Source: Sphingomonas ginkgonis
GTDB taxonomy: Bacteria > Pseudomonadota > Alphaproteobacteria > Sphingomonadales > Sphingomonadaceae
DNA length: 64,000 nt
Direction of reading: 5' to 3'
Assembly (NCBI RefSeq): GCF_003970925.1
Contig: NZ_RWJF01000001.1
Span: forward strand, 62,001-126,000
Part shown: one piece after another, positions 17,245 to 27,543 of the stretch
Layout of the letters: every line of letters starts with the position of its first letter
Numbering within the stretch: position 1 is the stretch's first letter
The notes under the pieces: model-generated
The model's database searches: none
What the model saw: the letters and a program-made list of their open reading frames with translations, nothing else
Told to the model about the DNA's origin: nothing
Translations under genes and position numbers: made by a program

Positions 17245-20112
17245 ATGAACGCGCGCTGCCTCGTCCTGCTGCTGACTTCCACTGCCGCCCTCGCCGCCTG
17301 CGCGACGACCTCGCCCCAGACCGCGCGCCCGATGCAAGCGGCAGTCGCCAATCAGACCGCCACGCCGGCTGCGCCCGCGACGCGTGCCGAGGCGCAGGCT
17401 GCGCCGGTCAGCGAGCTGGTGCGCGAAGTTTCGATCCCGCACTCGACCTTCCAGCTCGCGAACGGCCTCACCGTTATCGTTCACGAGGACCACAAGGCGC
17501 CGATTGTCGCGGTATCCACCTGGTACAACGTCGGCTCCAAGGACGAACCCAAGGGCAAGACCGGTTTCGCGCATCTTTTCGAGCATCTGATGTTCAACGG
17601 CTCGGACAATCTGCCCGACGATTACTTCACCTATCTCCAGCAGGTCGGCGCGACCGACTACAACGGGACCACTTGGTTCGATCGCACCAACTATTTCGAG
17701 ACAGTGCCCAAGGCGGCGCTTGAGCGGGCGCTGTTCATGGAAAGCGACCGCATGGGCTATCTGCTTGGCGCGATCGACCACAAGAAGCTCGATAACCAGC
17801 GCAGCGTCGTTCAGAACGAAAAGCGCCAGGGCGACAACCGGCCGGGCGGCCTGGTCAGCTACGAGGTCTACGGAACCCTGTTCCCGGAGGGCCACCCCTA
17901 TCATCACGAGACGATTGGCTCGATGGCCGACCTCGACGCCGCCAGCCTCGCCGACGTCAAGAAATGGTTCATCGACAATTACGCGCCGAACAATGCCACG
18001 CTCGTCCTCGCCGGCGACGTGACCGCGGCCGAGGCACGGCCGCTGGTCGAGAAATATTTCGGGCCGATCAAGCGGGGTCCGGTCAACACGCCCGCCGCAG
18101 CCGACGTCCCGACGCTTCCCGCGGCGAAGACGATCGTAATGAAGGACCGGGTCGCGGCGACCCAGATCCAGAAGGATTGGGCGGTCCCGGGCATGCTCTC
18201 GCCGCAACTCGCAGCGCTCGATATCGGTGCCTCGGTCCTCGGCGGGCTTGCCAGCTCGCGCCTCGACCGCATCCTTGTCCGCGACGAGAAGATCGCGGTG
18301 TCGGTCTCCGCCGAGCTCCAGCCGTTCCAGCGGATCGGCGTCTTTGAAGTCTCCGCAACGGTGAAGCCGGGCGTCGATCCGGCGCTGGTGGAGCGGCGGC
18401 TCAACGAGATCATGGCCGATTACATCGCCAATGGGCCGACCGACGCCGAGGTCCGCCGCGCCGCCACCGACGAAGTCGCGGGGCGGATCAAGGGGCTGGA
18501 GCAGGTCGGCGGCTTCGAGGGCAAGGCGGTGGCTCTGGCCGAGGGCCAGGTGTTCGCCGGCGACAGCAATTTCTACAAGCGTTCGCTCGACAGCTATGCC
18601 GCGCTGACCCCGGCAACGGTGCGCGCGGCGATGCAGCAGTGGCTGTCGCGCCCGCCGCTTACCATCCGGCTTGAGCCGGGCGATCGGCCGCCCTACGAGG
18701 AGACCGCGTTCAAGCCGCAGAAGACCGCGGCCGACATCGTCACACCCAAGGTCAAGCGGACCATCCCACCGGTCGGCGCGCAGGTCGCGCTCGACTTCCC
18801 GGCGATCCAGCACGTCCGCCTCGCGAACGGGGTGCAGGTCGACTATGCCCAGCGGAGCGCCGTCCCGCAGACGCTGATGGCCTTCTCCTTCGACGCCGGC
18901 TACGCGGCCGACGCTCCCGCCCGGCGCGGTCTGCAGAACCTCGCGATCAGCCTTTTGGACGAAGGCGCGGCGGGTCGGTCGTCGCAGCAGATCGCCGAGG
19001 CGAAGGAGAGCCTCGGCTCGGAGATCTCGATCGGCGGCAGCGCCGACCGATCCACGCTGACCATGTCGGCGCTGTCGGCCAATCTGGCGCCGACGCTGGA
19101 TCTCGTCGCCGACGTCCTGCAGCGGCCCGACTTCAACCCCGCCGACATCGAGCGGCTACGGGTGACCACCCAGACTGCGATCGCGCAGGCCCAGAAGGAG
19201 CCCAACGGCATCGCCTCGCGCGCGCTGCCGCCGCTGCTCTATGGCGCCGACTATCCCTATGCGACGACCAGTCTCGGCGATCCCGCGGCGGTCCAGCGCT
19301 TCACCCGTGACGACATCGTCGGCTTCCAGCAGCGCTGGATCCGGCCCGACAATCTGCGCATCTTCGTGGTCTCCAGCCTCCCGCTTGCCGAGGTTCAGCC
19401 GCTGCTTGAGCAGCGCTTCGGCAGCTGGCGCGCGGCGGCGGGCGTGCCGCTCGGGACCAAGCAGTTCGGCAACCGCCAGCCGCGCCCAGCGGCCGAGCGG
19501 GTGGTGCTGATCGATCGCCCGGGTTCGCCACAGTCGGTGATCCTCGGCGGCCAGGTGACGCCGGTCGATCCCCGCAGCGACATCGTCGCGCTGACCAGCG
19601 CCAACGACGTGCTCGGCGGCAACTTCCTGTCGCGCATCAACATGGACCTGCGCGAAAGCAAGGGCTGGTCCTACGGCGTCTCGGGCCGTGCCCAGCTGAC
19701 CCAGCAGGCCGTCCCCTATCTGGTCAACGCGCCGGTTCAGGCCGATCGCACCGGCGACAGCCTCGCCGCGCTCCGCTCCGACATCCGCGCCTTCCTCGGT
19801 GGTCAAGGCGTCACCCAGACCGAGCTGGAGCGCACCGTCACCAACCTGTCCGGCCAGCTGCCGGGCGAGTTCGAGACCGGCGCCGACGTTCTCTCGGCAA
19901 TGCAGAGCAACGCGCTCTACGGACGGCCCGACAACTATTACGAGCTGCTCGCCGACAAGTATCGCGCCCAGACCCGGACCAGCCTCGACGCCGCGCTCAA
20001 GGGCGCGCTCGATCCGAGCGGGTTCGTGTGGGTCGTGGTTGGCGACGCGGCGAAGGTCCGCCCGCAGCTCGCCAAGGTCGGATTGCCGGTTGAGACAGTC
20101 GCGGCGCCGTGA
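17245..20112 (+). CDS. M16 family zinc protease, two-domain lipoprotein
   Basis: About 955 residues. The N-terminus is a lipoprotein signal with the lipobox ALAAC (Cys19), so the protein is anchored in the periplasm or outer membrane. The first M16 unit has the inverted zinc motif HLFEH (about residues 110-114), with the distal acidic residues downstream near SVVQNEKRQ. The second unit starts near residue 530 (RLANGVQVDYAQ) and lacks HxxEH, as usual for the non-catalytic half. ATG 17245 is preferred (AAGGA seven bases before); the open frame extends to TTG 17227. It is a pitrilysin/PqqL-like peptide-degrading protease; its substrate is unknown. Confidence 0.85.
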   Translation: MNARCLVLLLTSTAALAACATTSPQTARPMQAAVANQTATPAAPATRAEAQAAPVSELVREVSIPHSTFQLANGLTVIVHEDHKAPIVAVSTWYNVGSKDEPKGKTGFAHLFEHLMFNGSDNLPDDYFTYLQQVGATDYNGTTWFDRTNYFETVPKAALERALFMESDRMGYLLGAIDHKKLDNQRSVVQNEKRQGDNRPGGLVSYEVYGTLFPEGHPYHHETIGSMADLDAASLADVKKWFIDNYAPNNATLVLAGDVTAAEARPLVEKYFGPIKRGPVNTPAAADVPTLPAAKTIVMKDRVAATQIQKDWAVPGMLSPQLAALDIGASVLGGLASSRLDRILVRDEKIAVSVSAELQPFQRIGVFEVSATVKPGVDPALVERRLNEIMADYIANGPTDAEVRRAATDEVAGRIKGLEQVGGFEGKAVALAEGQVFAGDSNFYKRSLDSYAALTPATVRAAMQQWLSRPPLTIRLEPGDRPPYEETAFKPQKTAADIVTPKVKRTIPPVGAQVALDFPAIQHVRLANGVQVDYAQRSAVPQTLMAFSFDAGYAADAPARRGLQNLAISLLDEGAAGRSSQQIAEAKESLGSEISIGGSADRSTLTMSALSANLAPTLDLVADVLQRPDFNPADIERLRVTTQTAIAQAQKEPNGIASRALPPLLYGADYPYATTSLGDPAAVQRFTRDDIVGFQQRWIRPDNLRIFVVSSLPLAEVQPLLEQRFGSWRAAAGVPLGTKQFGNRQPRPAAERVVLIDRPGSPQSVILGGQVTPVDPRSDIVALTSANDVLGGNFLSRINMDLRESKGWSYGVSGRAQLTQQAVPYLVNAPVQADRTGDSLAALRSDIRAFLGGQGVTQTELERTVTNLSGQLPGEFETGADVLSAMQSNALYGRPDNYYELLADKYRAQTRTSLDAALKGALDPSGFVWVVVGDAAKVRPQLAKVGLPVETVAAP

Positions 20113-20115
20113 GGC

Positions 20116-21171
20116 TCAGCCGAGGCGGGTGACGTGGCCCATCTTGCGGCCGGGGCGAGGCTCGCCCTTGCCGTAGAGGTGGAGCGCGGCACCCGGCTCG
20201 GCGAGGAGCTCGCGCCAGGCCAGCGCGTCGTCGCCGATCAAATTGTCCATCGCGATCCGCGGCGACCTTACCGCCGTGCTGCCCAGCGGCAGGCCGCAGA
20301 TTGCGCGGACATGCTGCTCGAACTGCGAAGTCGCTGCGCCCTCGATCGTCCAGTGACCGCTGTTGTGCACGCGCGGGGCGATTTCGTTGACCAGCGGCCC
20401 GTCGGCACAGGCGAAGAATTCGGTGGTGAGCACGCCGACATGGCCGAGCGCCTCGGCAATCCGGCTCGCCATCGCCTTCGCGGCTTGCACATGGGGCTCG
20501 ACGAGCGGCCCCGCCGGAACCGTCGAGCGGCGCAGGATGCCTTCGTGATGCTCGTTGCGCGGGGCGTCCCAGAAGCGGACCTCGCCGTCGATGCTTCGGG
20601 CGAGGACCAGCGAGAACTCCGCCGCGAACTCGACCGCCGCCTCGGCCACCGCGGGCTGGGCGCCGATCGCCTCCCATGCTTCAGCCGCCTCCGAAGGGGA
20701 GCGAACCCAGGCCTGCCCCTTGCCGTCGTAGCCGAGCCGACGGGTCTTGAGCACAAGCGGAAGCGCAAGGGCTTCGATCGCGGTCTCGACGTCGGCGGCG
20801 CAGTCGATCGGGCACCAAGGCGCGACGATTGCTCCGCAGCGCTCGATGAACTGCTTCTCCGCCGCACGGTCCTGCGCCACCGCCAGGCTCTTTACGCCGG
20901 GACGGAGCTTGTCCCCGAGCACCGCAAGCGGCTCGACCGGCACATTCTCGAACTCGTAGGTGACGATGTCGCAGGCCGCCCCGAATTGCTCGAGCGCGGC
21001 GCGGTCGTCATAAGCCCCGCGGGTCACCACCGCCGCGATCTCGCCGGCGACCGGCTGCGGATCGGGGGCGAAGATGTGACAGCGGTAGCCGAGCTGCGCC
21101 GCGCTCATGGCGATCATCCGGCCGAGCTGGCCACCGCCGATGATCCCGATGGTGGCGCCCGGTCCGATCAT
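20116..21171 (-). CDS. purK: 5-(carboxyamino)imidazole ribonucleotide synthase
   Basis: The ATP-grasp enzyme that carboxylates AIR to N5-CAIR in purine synthesis. It starts [19 protein letters not shown], with the GGGQLGRM phosphate loop diagnostic of PurK, followed by VTYEFENVP and the [11 protein letters not shown] ATP-grasp stretch. Its length of 351 residues is normal. The ATG overlaps the purE stop (ATGA), so the pair is coupled in the order purE-purK. It is convergent with the M16 protease gene, with only 3 bases between stops. Confidence 0.95.
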   Translation of the reverse strand: MIGPGATIGIIGGGQLGRMIAMSAAQLGYRCHIFAPDPQPVAGEIAAVVTRGAYDDRAALEQFGAACDIVTYEFENVPVEPLAVLGDKLRPGVKSLAVAQDRAAEKQFIERCGAIVAPWCPIDCAADVETAIEALALPLVLKTRRLGYDGKGQAWVRSPSEAAEAWEAIGAQPAVAEAAVEFAAEFSLVLARSIDGEVRFWDAPRNEHHEGILRRSTVPAGPLVEPHVQAAKAMASRIAEALGHVGVLTTEFFACADGPLVNEIAPRVHNSGHWTIEGAATSQFEQHVRAICGLPLGSTAVRSPRIAMDNLIGDDALAWRELLAEPGAALHLYGKGEPRPGRKMGHVTRLG

Positions 21172-21653
21172 TCGGGTGCGTTGGCCACGCCGTCGGTCTG
21201 CGCCTTGCGCCACGCGGCGAGCCGGCCGGCGAGCGCCTCGTCGCCGAGAGCGAGGATCGAGGCGGCGAGCAGGCCGGCGTTGATCGCCCCGGCCTTGCCG
21301 ATGGCAAGCGTGCCGACTGGAACGCCGCCAGGCATCTGGACGATCGAGAGGAGGCTATCCATGCCCGATAGCGCCTTGCTCTCGACCGGAACCCCGAGGA
21401 CCGGCAGCTCGGTCATCGCCGCCGCCATGCCTGGGAGGTGCGCCGCACCGCCGGCGCCGGCGACGATCACGCGAATTCCGCGGTCTCTGGCGCCTGTTGC
21501 ATAACGGTACAACCGGTCTGGAGTCCGGTGCGCCGATACCACCTTCGTCTCATAAGCGACTTGAAGCGTTGAGAGAATTTCCGCGGCGTGCCGCATCGTA
21601 TCCCAGTCGGAAGTCGAGCCCATGATGATCCCGACCAGTGCCCCAGAGTCCAT
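21168..21653 (-). CDS. purE: N5-CAIR mutase
   Basis: This 161-residue class I PurE converts N5-CAIR to CAIR. It has IIMGSTSDW near the N-terminus, [10 protein letters not shown] (catalytic His) and [15 protein letters not shown] 21653 gives the normal family start; upstream in-frame codons to 21713 are not conserved in character. It is the first gene of purEK. Confidence 0.95.
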   Translation of the reverse strand: MDSGALVGIIMGSTSDWDTMRHAAEILSTLQVAYETKVVSAHRTPDRLYRYATGARDRGIRVIVAGAGGAAHLPGMAAAMTELPVLGVPVESKALSGMDSLLSIVQMPGGVPVGTLAIGKAGAINAGLLAASILALGDEALAGRLAAWRKAQTDGVANAPE

Positions 21654-21776
21654 GACTACCCCATGTCGCTCAAAGCCGCGCCTTAAAGGCGCTGGCAGCC
21701 GCACGCAACGCACGCGACGACTCCCACTGCTGCTCCGATTCGGTTATGAGACTCGGACGAGTGTTGGGGCTCAATC

Positions 21777-22355
21777 ATGATCGATGTCGACGCGACCCTG
21801 TCGGATCCCGCCACGCTGCAGGCTGAGCTTGCCCGCCTGCGCGGCGAGGTGGCACGCCTAGAGCGCCGGATCGAGGAGCTGGACCGACTCGCCCACCACG
21901 ATTCGCTGACTCCGCTGCCGAACCGACGCGGCTTCACCCGCCAGCTCGGCCAGCTGATCGCCCGAGTCCAGCGCTATGGCGATCCCGCGGCGGTGCTGTT
22001 CATCGATCTCGACGGGCTCAAGCTGATCAACGACAGCTTCGGGCATCCCGCCGGCGACGCCGCGCTGCTGCACGTCGCCGAGCTGCTGACCAGCGGGCTG
22101 CGGCAGAGCGACGTGGTTGCCCGCTTCGGCGGTGACGAGTTCGCGGTGCTGCTCGACCATGCCGATCGCCCGGCGGCGGAGGAAACGGCAGCCCGGCTGA
22201 TCGACCGCGTCGCGGGCGCCGACTTCAACCATGACGGCTCGGCCATCCCGTTGAGCGTCTGCATTGGGATCGCGGTCATCGAGGACGGCGACACCGCCCA
22301 CGCCGTGATCGCCCGGGCCGACCAAGCGATGTACGAGGAGAAGGCGGCGGCCTGA
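21777..22355 (+). CDS. GGDEF diguanylate cyclase
   Basis: A 192-residue soluble protein. Residues 11-40 form a predicted coiled coil (LQAELARLRGEVARLERRIEEL) that could dimerise it. The GGDEF domain follows, with the intact active site GGDEF at 118-122 and an RxxD product-inhibition site (RQSD, 109-112) exactly five residues before it. It should therefore be an active, feedback-inhibited c-di-GMP synthase. No sensor domain is attached, so the input is unknown. Confidence 0.85.
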   Translation: MIDVDATLSDPATLQAELARLRGEVARLERRIEELDRLAHHDSLTPLPNRRGFTRQLGQLIARVQRYGDPAAVLFIDLDGLKLINDSFGHPAGDAALLHVAELLTSGLRQSDVVARFGGDEFAVLLDHADRPAAEETAARLIDRVAGADFNHDGSAIPLSVCIGIAVIEDGDTAHAVIARADQAMYEEKAAA

Positions 22356-22370
22356 CGCTGCCGCGATCGA

Positions 22371-23057
22371 CTAGCTCTCGCTCAGGTAATAGCGGTCGCG
22401 GACCGCGAGATCGTCGCTGAGCTCGTAGACGATCGGCTGACCGGTCGGGATCTCCAGACCGACGATCTCGTCATCGTCGATGTTGGAGAGATGCTTCTCG
22501 AGTGCGCGGAGCGAATTGCCATGCGCGGCGATCAGCAGCCGCTCGCCGGTCCGAAGCGCCGGGGCGATCTCGGCCTCATAGTAGGGGAGAACGCGCGCGA
22601 TCGTGTCCTTGAGGCTCTCGGTCGAAGGAATGGCGATGCCGTCATAGCGGCGGTCCCCGACCAGCGCATAGGGACTGTCATCGGCCAGCTCGGGCGGCGG
22701 GATGTCGAAGCTGCGGCGCCAGATCTTGACTTGCGCCTCGCCGACCTTGTCGATCATCTCCTGCTTGTTGAGCCCGGTCAGGCCGCCATAATGCCGCTCG
22801 TTCAGCCGCCAGTCCTTGGTCTCGGGCAGCCACAGCCGGTTCATCTCCTCCAGCGCGAGATGGAGCGTGCGGATCGCCCGGCGTTGGAAGCTGGTGAAGC
22901 AACGGTCGAAGTCGAAGCCCTTTTCGGCGAGCAGCCGGCCGGCGGCGCGCGCTTCCGCCTCGCCGGCGGGGGTGAGATCGACGTCCCACCAGCCGGTGAA
23001 GCGGTTCTCGAGGTTCCACTGCGACTGGCCGTGGCGGAGCAGGACGAGGGTCGGCAC
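22371..23057 (-). CDS. gpmA: 2,3-bisphosphoglycerate-dependent phosphoglycerate mutase
   Basis: A glycolytic mutase of 228 residues. It has the phosphohistidine motif [10 protein letters not shown] near the N-terminus, [11 protein letters not shown], and the second catalytic His in [16 protein letters not shown]. The start is GTG 23057, two bases after the stop of the carboxypeptidase gene. A long open extension upstream is the overlap with that gene and not part of the protein. Confidence 0.93.
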   Translation of the reverse strand: MPTLVLLRHGQSQWNLENRFTGWWDVDLTPAGEAEARAAGRLLAEKGFDFDRCFTSFQRRAIRTLHLALEEMNRLWLPETKDWRLNERHYGGLTGLNKQEMIDKVGEAQVKIWRRSFDIPPPELADDSPYALVGDRRYDGIAIPSTESLKDTIARVLPYYEAEIAPALRTGERLLIAAHGNSLRALEKHLSNIDDDEIVGLEIPTGQPIVYELSDDLAVRDRYYLSES

Positions 23058-23059
23058 GG

Positions 23060-24193
23060 TCAGCCCTTCTTCTGGAGCTCGGGAAGGATGGCGTGGAGCG
23101 CATCGAGGCAAGCGCGGCCGAGATGCTTGGAGCGTTCGGCCGACCAGCCGTAGAGCGGGTCGGGAAGGTCGCTGTTGTCCTTGAACGGCATTTCCAGCGT
23201 CATCGACACGCAGCCGTAGCGCTCGGCGAGCTGGGTGGTCGACATCGACATGTTGGCCTGGCCGGGCGCGGCCAGTTCGTAGCCTTGGCGGGTCTGGAAG
23301 TCGGGCGAGATCCTCTCGAGCGCATCGCTGTAACGGTTGAACAGGTCTGTCTGGCGAGGCTTGAGCGACGGGATTCCCTCGAAGCCGGCGAGGAAGTTGG
23401 CGGGGATCGCCTCGTCGCCATGGACGTCCATCGCGAACACCGGCTTGTCGGCATCCATCGCATTCCGGACGTGGAGAACCTCGGGGCTCTTCTCGGCCGA
23501 AGGCGCATGCCATTCGCGGTTGAGGTTGACGCCGGCGGCGTTGGTCCGCAGGTGGCCGCGGCGCGAGCCGTCGGGGTTCATGTTTGGGACGACGTGAAAG
23601 GTGCAGTCGCCGCGGAGGACCCGGGCGACCGGATCATCGGGGTCGACGAGCTTCTCGAGCGCGCCTTCCATCCACCATTCGGCCATGCTTTCGCCGGGAT
23701 GCTGGCGGGCATAGAGCCAGACGGTGGTGGCGCCCTCGCCGATGGTCAGGCAGTCGATGTCCTGCCCGTCGAGGCTCTGGCCGAGGCTGCGGTAGCGGAC
23801 GCCCGCAAGGCTCGCGAGCGAGGCGACCAGATCATGGTGACGCTCCATCGAGTAGGGGGCGAAATAGGCGAGCCAGACGCAGTCGCTCTCGGGCCTGAAG
23901 CGGATGGTCAGTGTGCCATTGTCATAGCTGGTGTCGGCGACGCGGACCCACTCCTCGCGGTCGAGCGAGAGGCACGTCTTATAGTCGGGCCAGCCGAGCG
24001 GATAGGCCGAGCCGGCGCAGTTGGTGATGCGCAGTTCGACCGCGCGGCCCGCGGCACCCGAGAGCTTGAAGAAGAACCACTGGTAGAAGTCGCTGTGCGC
24101 GTCCTTTACGATCTCCAGCTCGAACCGGTCTCCGTCCTGCCCCACCACGCGGATGTTGCCCGCGTCGAAGCTGCTCGAAATCGTCGCTGTCAT
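23060..24193 (-). CDS. M14 family zinc carboxypeptidase (cytosolic carboxypeptidase-like)
   Basis: A 377-residue protein with an N-terminal beta domain (residues 1-120) followed by an M14 peptidase domain. Zinc ligands are His165 and Glu168 in RQHPGESM and His258 in [28 protein letters not shown] supplies the substrate-binding Arg/Asn. This layout matches the bacterial relatives of AGBL/CCP deglutamylases. No signal peptide is present, so it is cytoplasmic. It is directly upstream of gpmA and likely cotranscribed. The in vivo substrate is unknown. Confidence 0.85.
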   Translation of the reverse strand: MTATISSSFDAGNIRVVGQDGDRFELEIVKDAHSDFYQWFFFKLSGAAGRAVELRITNCAGSAYPLGWPDYKTCLSLDREEWVRVADTSYDNGTLTIRFRPESDCVWLAYFAPYSMERHHDLVASLASLAGVRYRSLGQSLDGQDIDCLTIGEGATTVWLYARQHPGESMAEWWMEGALEKLVDPDDPVARVLRGDCTFHVVPNMNPDGSRRGHLRTNAAGVNLNREWHAPSAEKSPEVLHVRNAMDADKPVFAMDVHGDEAIPANFLAGFEGIPSLKPRQTDLFNRYSDALERISPDFQTRQGYELAAPGQANMSMSTTQLAERYGCVSMTLEMPFKDNSDLPDPLYGWSAERSKHLGRACLDALHAILPELQKKG

Positions 24194-24609
24194 TGGATGC
24201 TGATCACCTGAATCTGGCCGAATGCCGCGCCTGATAGTGCCGCCGGCCCCGCGCGGCTAGTGCGGCGGCGGAAAAGGCGCGCGAGCGGCAGCGAAGAGCG
24301 TCTCGGTGCGACCTTTCGTGCTGATCGGAAAGGCATTGTTTCCATGGGATTAAATGCGCGAATGGTCCCAATGGTCACACCGTCGGAGCCACTCGGCGCA
24401 ACCTTGAACGCTGGACGGAGTGCCGGAGCCCCGCGCCGCGGCTCGCCGCCGAGTTCAGCAGGCGAAACCCTGTATTACAACCGGGTTTGCCGGTCGCCGG
24501 CGCGCGCTCCGATTTGAGGTCCGCGCCGGACCGTGCCACTCGGCCGTTCGCCGATTCGATCAACGGCACTCGCCTTGTCCGCCCCGCCCCCTTACGCCCC
24601 CGGAGCCCC
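24194..24609. other. Divergent intergenic region, carboxypeptidase / galE
   Basis: 416 bases between two divergently transcribed genes. I see no gene. An imperfect hairpin GGCGAAACCC (24461-24470) / GGGTTTGCC (24483-24491) surrounds a TGTATTACAACC loop. It has no T-run and could be part of the galE leader. No confident promoter was found. Confidence 0.45.
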
Positions 24610-25620
24610 ATGCCCAGCACCAAGCCTCTCGTCCTCGTCACCGGCGGCGCCGGTTACATCGGCAGTCACGCTGTCCTCGCGCTGCGCGATTCCGGTTACC
24701 CGGTGATCGTCCTCGACGACCTGTCGAACGGCACCCGCGAGGCAATTCCAGCCGATGTCGAGCTGGTGGTCGGCGACGTGGGCGACCGATCGGTCACCGA
24801 CCCGCTGCTGCGGGACAAGGGTGTCGGCGCGATCATGCATTTCGCCGGCTCGATCGTGGTGCCGGAATCGGTCACCGACCCGATCAAATATTATTCCAAC
24901 AACAGCGCCGCCTCGCTGTCGCTGATCCGCTCGGCGATCGAGGCGGGCGTGCCGCACCTCGTCTTCTCCTCGACCGCGGCGGTGTACGGCGCGGCGGAGC
25001 GGGTGCCGATCGTCGAGAGCGACCCGCTGCTGCCGATCAATCCCTATGGCGCCTCCAAGCTGATGACCGAGCGGATGCTCGCCGACATCGCGCCGGCGAC
25101 GCCGGGCTTCAGTTATGCGGCCTTGCGCTACTTCAACGTCGCCGGGGCCGATCCCCAGGGGCGCTCGGGCCAGCGCGGCAAGGGCGCGACCCACCTGCTC
25201 AAGGTCGCCTGCGAGGCGGCGGTGGGCAAGCGCGACAAGGTGCAGGTGTTCGGCACCGACTATCCGACCCCGGACGGCACCTGCATCCGCGACTATATCC
25301 ATGTTGCCGACCTCGCCGACGCCCATGTCGCGGTGCTCGAGGCACTGCTCGCCGACCCGGCCACCAGCAGGATCCACAATTGCGGCTACGGCAAGGGATT
25401 CTCGGTGCTCGAGATGCTCGACGCGCTCGACCGGGTGAACGGCACGCCGGTTCCGCGCGAGATGGGTCCCCGCCGCGCCGGCGACCCGCCGCAGCTGGTC
25501 GCCGACAGCAGCGGGCTGCAGAGCCAGACCAGCTGGCGGCCGAAGCGCAACGATGTCGAGCAGATCATCGCCGACGCGCTGCGATGGGAAAAGAAACTGC
25601 TCGAGGAGAGCCAAGCCTGA
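24610..25620 (+). CDS. galE: UDP-glucose 4-epimerase
   Basis: A 336-residue extended SDR enzyme that interconverts UDP-glucose and UDP-galactose. It has the NAD-binding GGAGYIG (about 12-18), the SSTAAVYG stretch with the catalytic Ser/Thr, and YxxxK in NPYGASK. YFNVAGADP and RDYIHVADLADAH are characteristic of GalE. ATG 24610 gives a normal N-terminus. The stop overlaps the start of the M28 peptidase gene. Confidence 0.93.
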   Translation: MPSTKPLVLVTGGAGYIGSHAVLALRDSGYPVIVLDDLSNGTREAIPADVELVVGDVGDRSVTDPLLRDKGVGAIMHFAGSIVVPESVTDPIKYYSNNSAASLSLIRSAIEAGVPHLVFSSTAAVYGAAERVPIVESDPLLPINPYGASKLMTERMLADIAPATPGFSYAALRYFNVAGADPQGRSGQRGKGATHLLKVACEAAVGKRDKVQVFGTDYPTPDGTCIRDYIHVADLADAHVAVLEALLADPATSRIHNCGYGKGFSVLEMLDALDRVNGTPVPREMGPRRAGDPPQLVADSSGLQSQTSWRPKRNDVEQIIADALRWEKKLLEESQA

Positions 25621-27236
25621 TGATGTTCAAGCGTTGCGCGGTGGCGCTGGGCGGCCTGCTGACGATCGGCGCCGCCTCGCCCGCTACCATGGCCGTCGAT
25701 TCCGCGGCCGCGAACCGCGTCCATGCCACGGTTCAGTTCCTCGCCGACGACCTGCTCGAAGGCCGCGACACCGGCTCGCGCGGGCACGAGATCGCCGCGG
25801 CCTATGTCGCCAGCCAGTTCCAGGCGCTGGGGCTGCAGCCCGGCGGCGAGAACGGCGGCTGGTTCCAGCGGGTGCCGCTGCGCACCGCTTCGCTGAACGG
25901 CCCCGCCGCGGCCTGGCTCAACGGCCAGCCGCTGGCGATCGGCCAGGACATCAGCGTCCGCCCGAGCATCGTCCAGCAGCAGCAGGACGTCACCGCGCCG
26001 CTGGTGTTCGTCGGCTACGGGATCGACGCGCCACAGATCGGGGTCACCGATTACCGCGGTCTCGATCTCACGGGAAAGATCGCCGTCGCGCTCGACGGCA
26101 CGCCCGATGGCCTCAACACCGAAATTGCCGCGCATCTCGGCTCCTATAAGGCGCAGATGGCTGCGAAAGCCGGAGCACTCGGGCTAGTCACCATCCCCGC
26201 CCAGGTCGAGCCGAGCGCGCGCCAGCGTAGCGCCGGCGCGCCGCGACCCGTCACCAACTGGGTCGACACGGCCGGGCGCAACGGCGGCGTTCCCGCCTCG
26301 CTGCGGGTCACCGCCAGCATGACCGGCACGGGCGCCTCGAAGCTCTTCGCCGGCGCGAGCCGCAGCTATGCCCAGCTGCTCGCCGAGGCCGCCCGCAAGG
26401 GCGCGCGCCCGGCCGGCTTCGCGCTTCCCGGCAAGCTGCGCATCAGCCGCACGAGCAGCTGGCGCGATTTCACCAGTCCCGAGGTGATCGGCGTCCTCCC
26501 CGGAAGCGATCCCGCGCTGCGCGGCGAATATGTGGTGCTGATGGGGCACCTCGACCATCTCGGCATGCGTCCCGACCCCAAGCCGGGCGAGCATGCGGTC
26601 AACAACGGCGCGCTCGACAATGCGGCGGGCGTGGCGACCATGCTGGAGACCGCGCGCAGCTTCACCGCCTCGGGCCGGCGGCCGCGCCGCTCGGTCATGT
26701 TCATCGCCAATACCGGCGAGGAGAAGGGGCTGCTCGGCGCCGACTATTTCGCCGCCCACCCGACGGTCGCCGCCGAGCGGATCGCCGCGCTGGTCGACCT
26801 CGACATGCCGCTGCCGCTCTACGACTTCACCGACGTGATCCCGTTCGGCGCCGAGCACAGCACGGTGGCCAAGGTGGTCGCCAGGGCCGGCGCGTCGATG
26901 GGGATCGCGGTCGCCAGGGACCCGATGCCCGAGGAGAGCATCTTCGTCCGCTCCGACCATTACCGCTTCGTGCTGCGCGGGGTGCCGGCGATCCTGCTGA
27001 TGACCGGCTGGTCGAACGGCGGCCAGCCGGTGTGGCAGAACTTCCTGAAGAACGTCTACCACTCGCCGCGCGACAATCTGTTGCAGCCCATCCGCTGGGA
27101 CCAGCTCGCCAAATATGCCGAGCTCAACTACCGGATCTCGCGCGACCTCGCCGACGCGGCGGAGCGGCCGCGCTGGTACCAGGGCGATTTCTTCGGCGAC
27201 AGCTTCGCTCCGGGGCAGCCGAGAGCCGCCCGCTAG
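25620..27236 (+). CDS. M28 family metallopeptidase, exported
   Basis: A 538-residue aminopeptidase-like enzyme. The N-terminal 25 residues are a Sec signal (CAVALGGLLTIGAASPATMA). A PA-type insert lies around residues 110-240. The M28 core then shows GHLDHLG, NNGALDNAAG, the catalytic NTGEEKG, and DH in RSDHYRF, giving a two-zinc site. ATG 25620 overlaps the galE TGA (TGATG). It probably degrades peptides in the periplasm; the link to galE looks positional only. Confidence 0.88.
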   Translation: MMFKRCAVALGGLLTIGAASPATMAVDSAAANRVHATVQFLADDLLEGRDTGSRGHEIAAAYVASQFQALGLQPGGENGGWFQRVPLRTASLNGPAAAWLNGQPLAIGQDISVRPSIVQQQQDVTAPLVFVGYGIDAPQIGVTDYRGLDLTGKIAVALDGTPDGLNTEIAAHLGSYKAQMAAKAGALGLVTIPAQVEPSARQRSAGAPRPVTNWVDTAGRNGGVPASLRVTASMTGTGASKLFAGASRSYAQLLAEAARKGARPAGFALPGKLRISRTSSWRDFTSPEVIGVLPGSDPALRGEYVVLMGHLDHLGMRPDPKPGEHAVNNGALDNAAGVATMLETARSFTASGRRPRRSVMFIANTGEEKGLLGADYFAAHPTVAAERIAALVDLDMPLPLYDFTDVIPFGAEHSTVAKVVARAGASMGIAVARDPMPEESIFVRSDHYRFVLRGVPAILLMTGWSNGGQPVWQNFLKNVYHSPRDNLLQPIRWDQLAKYAELNYRISRDLADAAERPRWYQGDFFGDSFAPGQPRAAR

Positions 27237-27237
27237 C

Positions 27238-27265
27238 TTGACTCGGGCGCGGCTCTCCCATAGGG
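27238..27265 (+). promoter_or_regulatory. Predicted rpmJ promoter
   Basis: TTGACT (27238-27243) is followed after 16 bases by ATAGGG (27260-27265), leaving a leader of about 55 bases before rpmJ. The -10 is weak. Confidence 0.35.
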
Positions 27266-27326
27266 GCCGCGCGAGCTTTCGGCTCGACAAGCCGACAATC
27301 AGAAAGAAAAGACGGGTCACCCGGTC

Positions 27327-27452
27327 ATGAAGATTCGCAATTCGTTGAAGTCGCTGAAGGATCGTCACCGGGACAACCGCGTGATCCGCCGTCGTGGCCG
27401 CATCTACGTGATCAACAAGACGAACCGTCGCTTCAAGGCCCGCCAGGGCTGA
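27327..27452 (+). CDS. rpmJ: 50S ribosomal protein L36
   Basis: This 41-residue protein ([19 protein letters not shown], ending [12 protein letters not shown]) is the alphaproteobacterial L36 form. It lacks the CxxC...C...H zinc ligands of the classic type, so it should work under zinc limitation. It is monocistronic, as is common in this lineage. Confidence 0.95.
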   Translation: MKIRNSLKSLKDRHRDNRVIRRRGRIYVINKTNRRFKARQG

Positions 27453-27495
27453 CGCGCCGCCGTCCCCCTGCGGGACGACCCCGTTCATCCCGGCG

Positions 27496-27531
27496 ACCTT
27501 CATTGAAGGTTCAAGGCGCGCTTCCTATATG
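27496..27531 (+). promoter_or_regulatory. Promoter with overlapping palindrome
   Basis: TTGAAG (27503-27508), a 17-base spacer and TATATG (27526-27531) form the best-looking promoter in this part of the window. A perfect palindrome, ACCTTCATTGAAGGT (27496-27510), covers the -35 box, which is where a repressor would bind. Transcription would start only about 5-6 bases before the ATG at 27544. Confidence 0.5.
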
Positions 27532-27543
27532 GGAAGGGTGAGG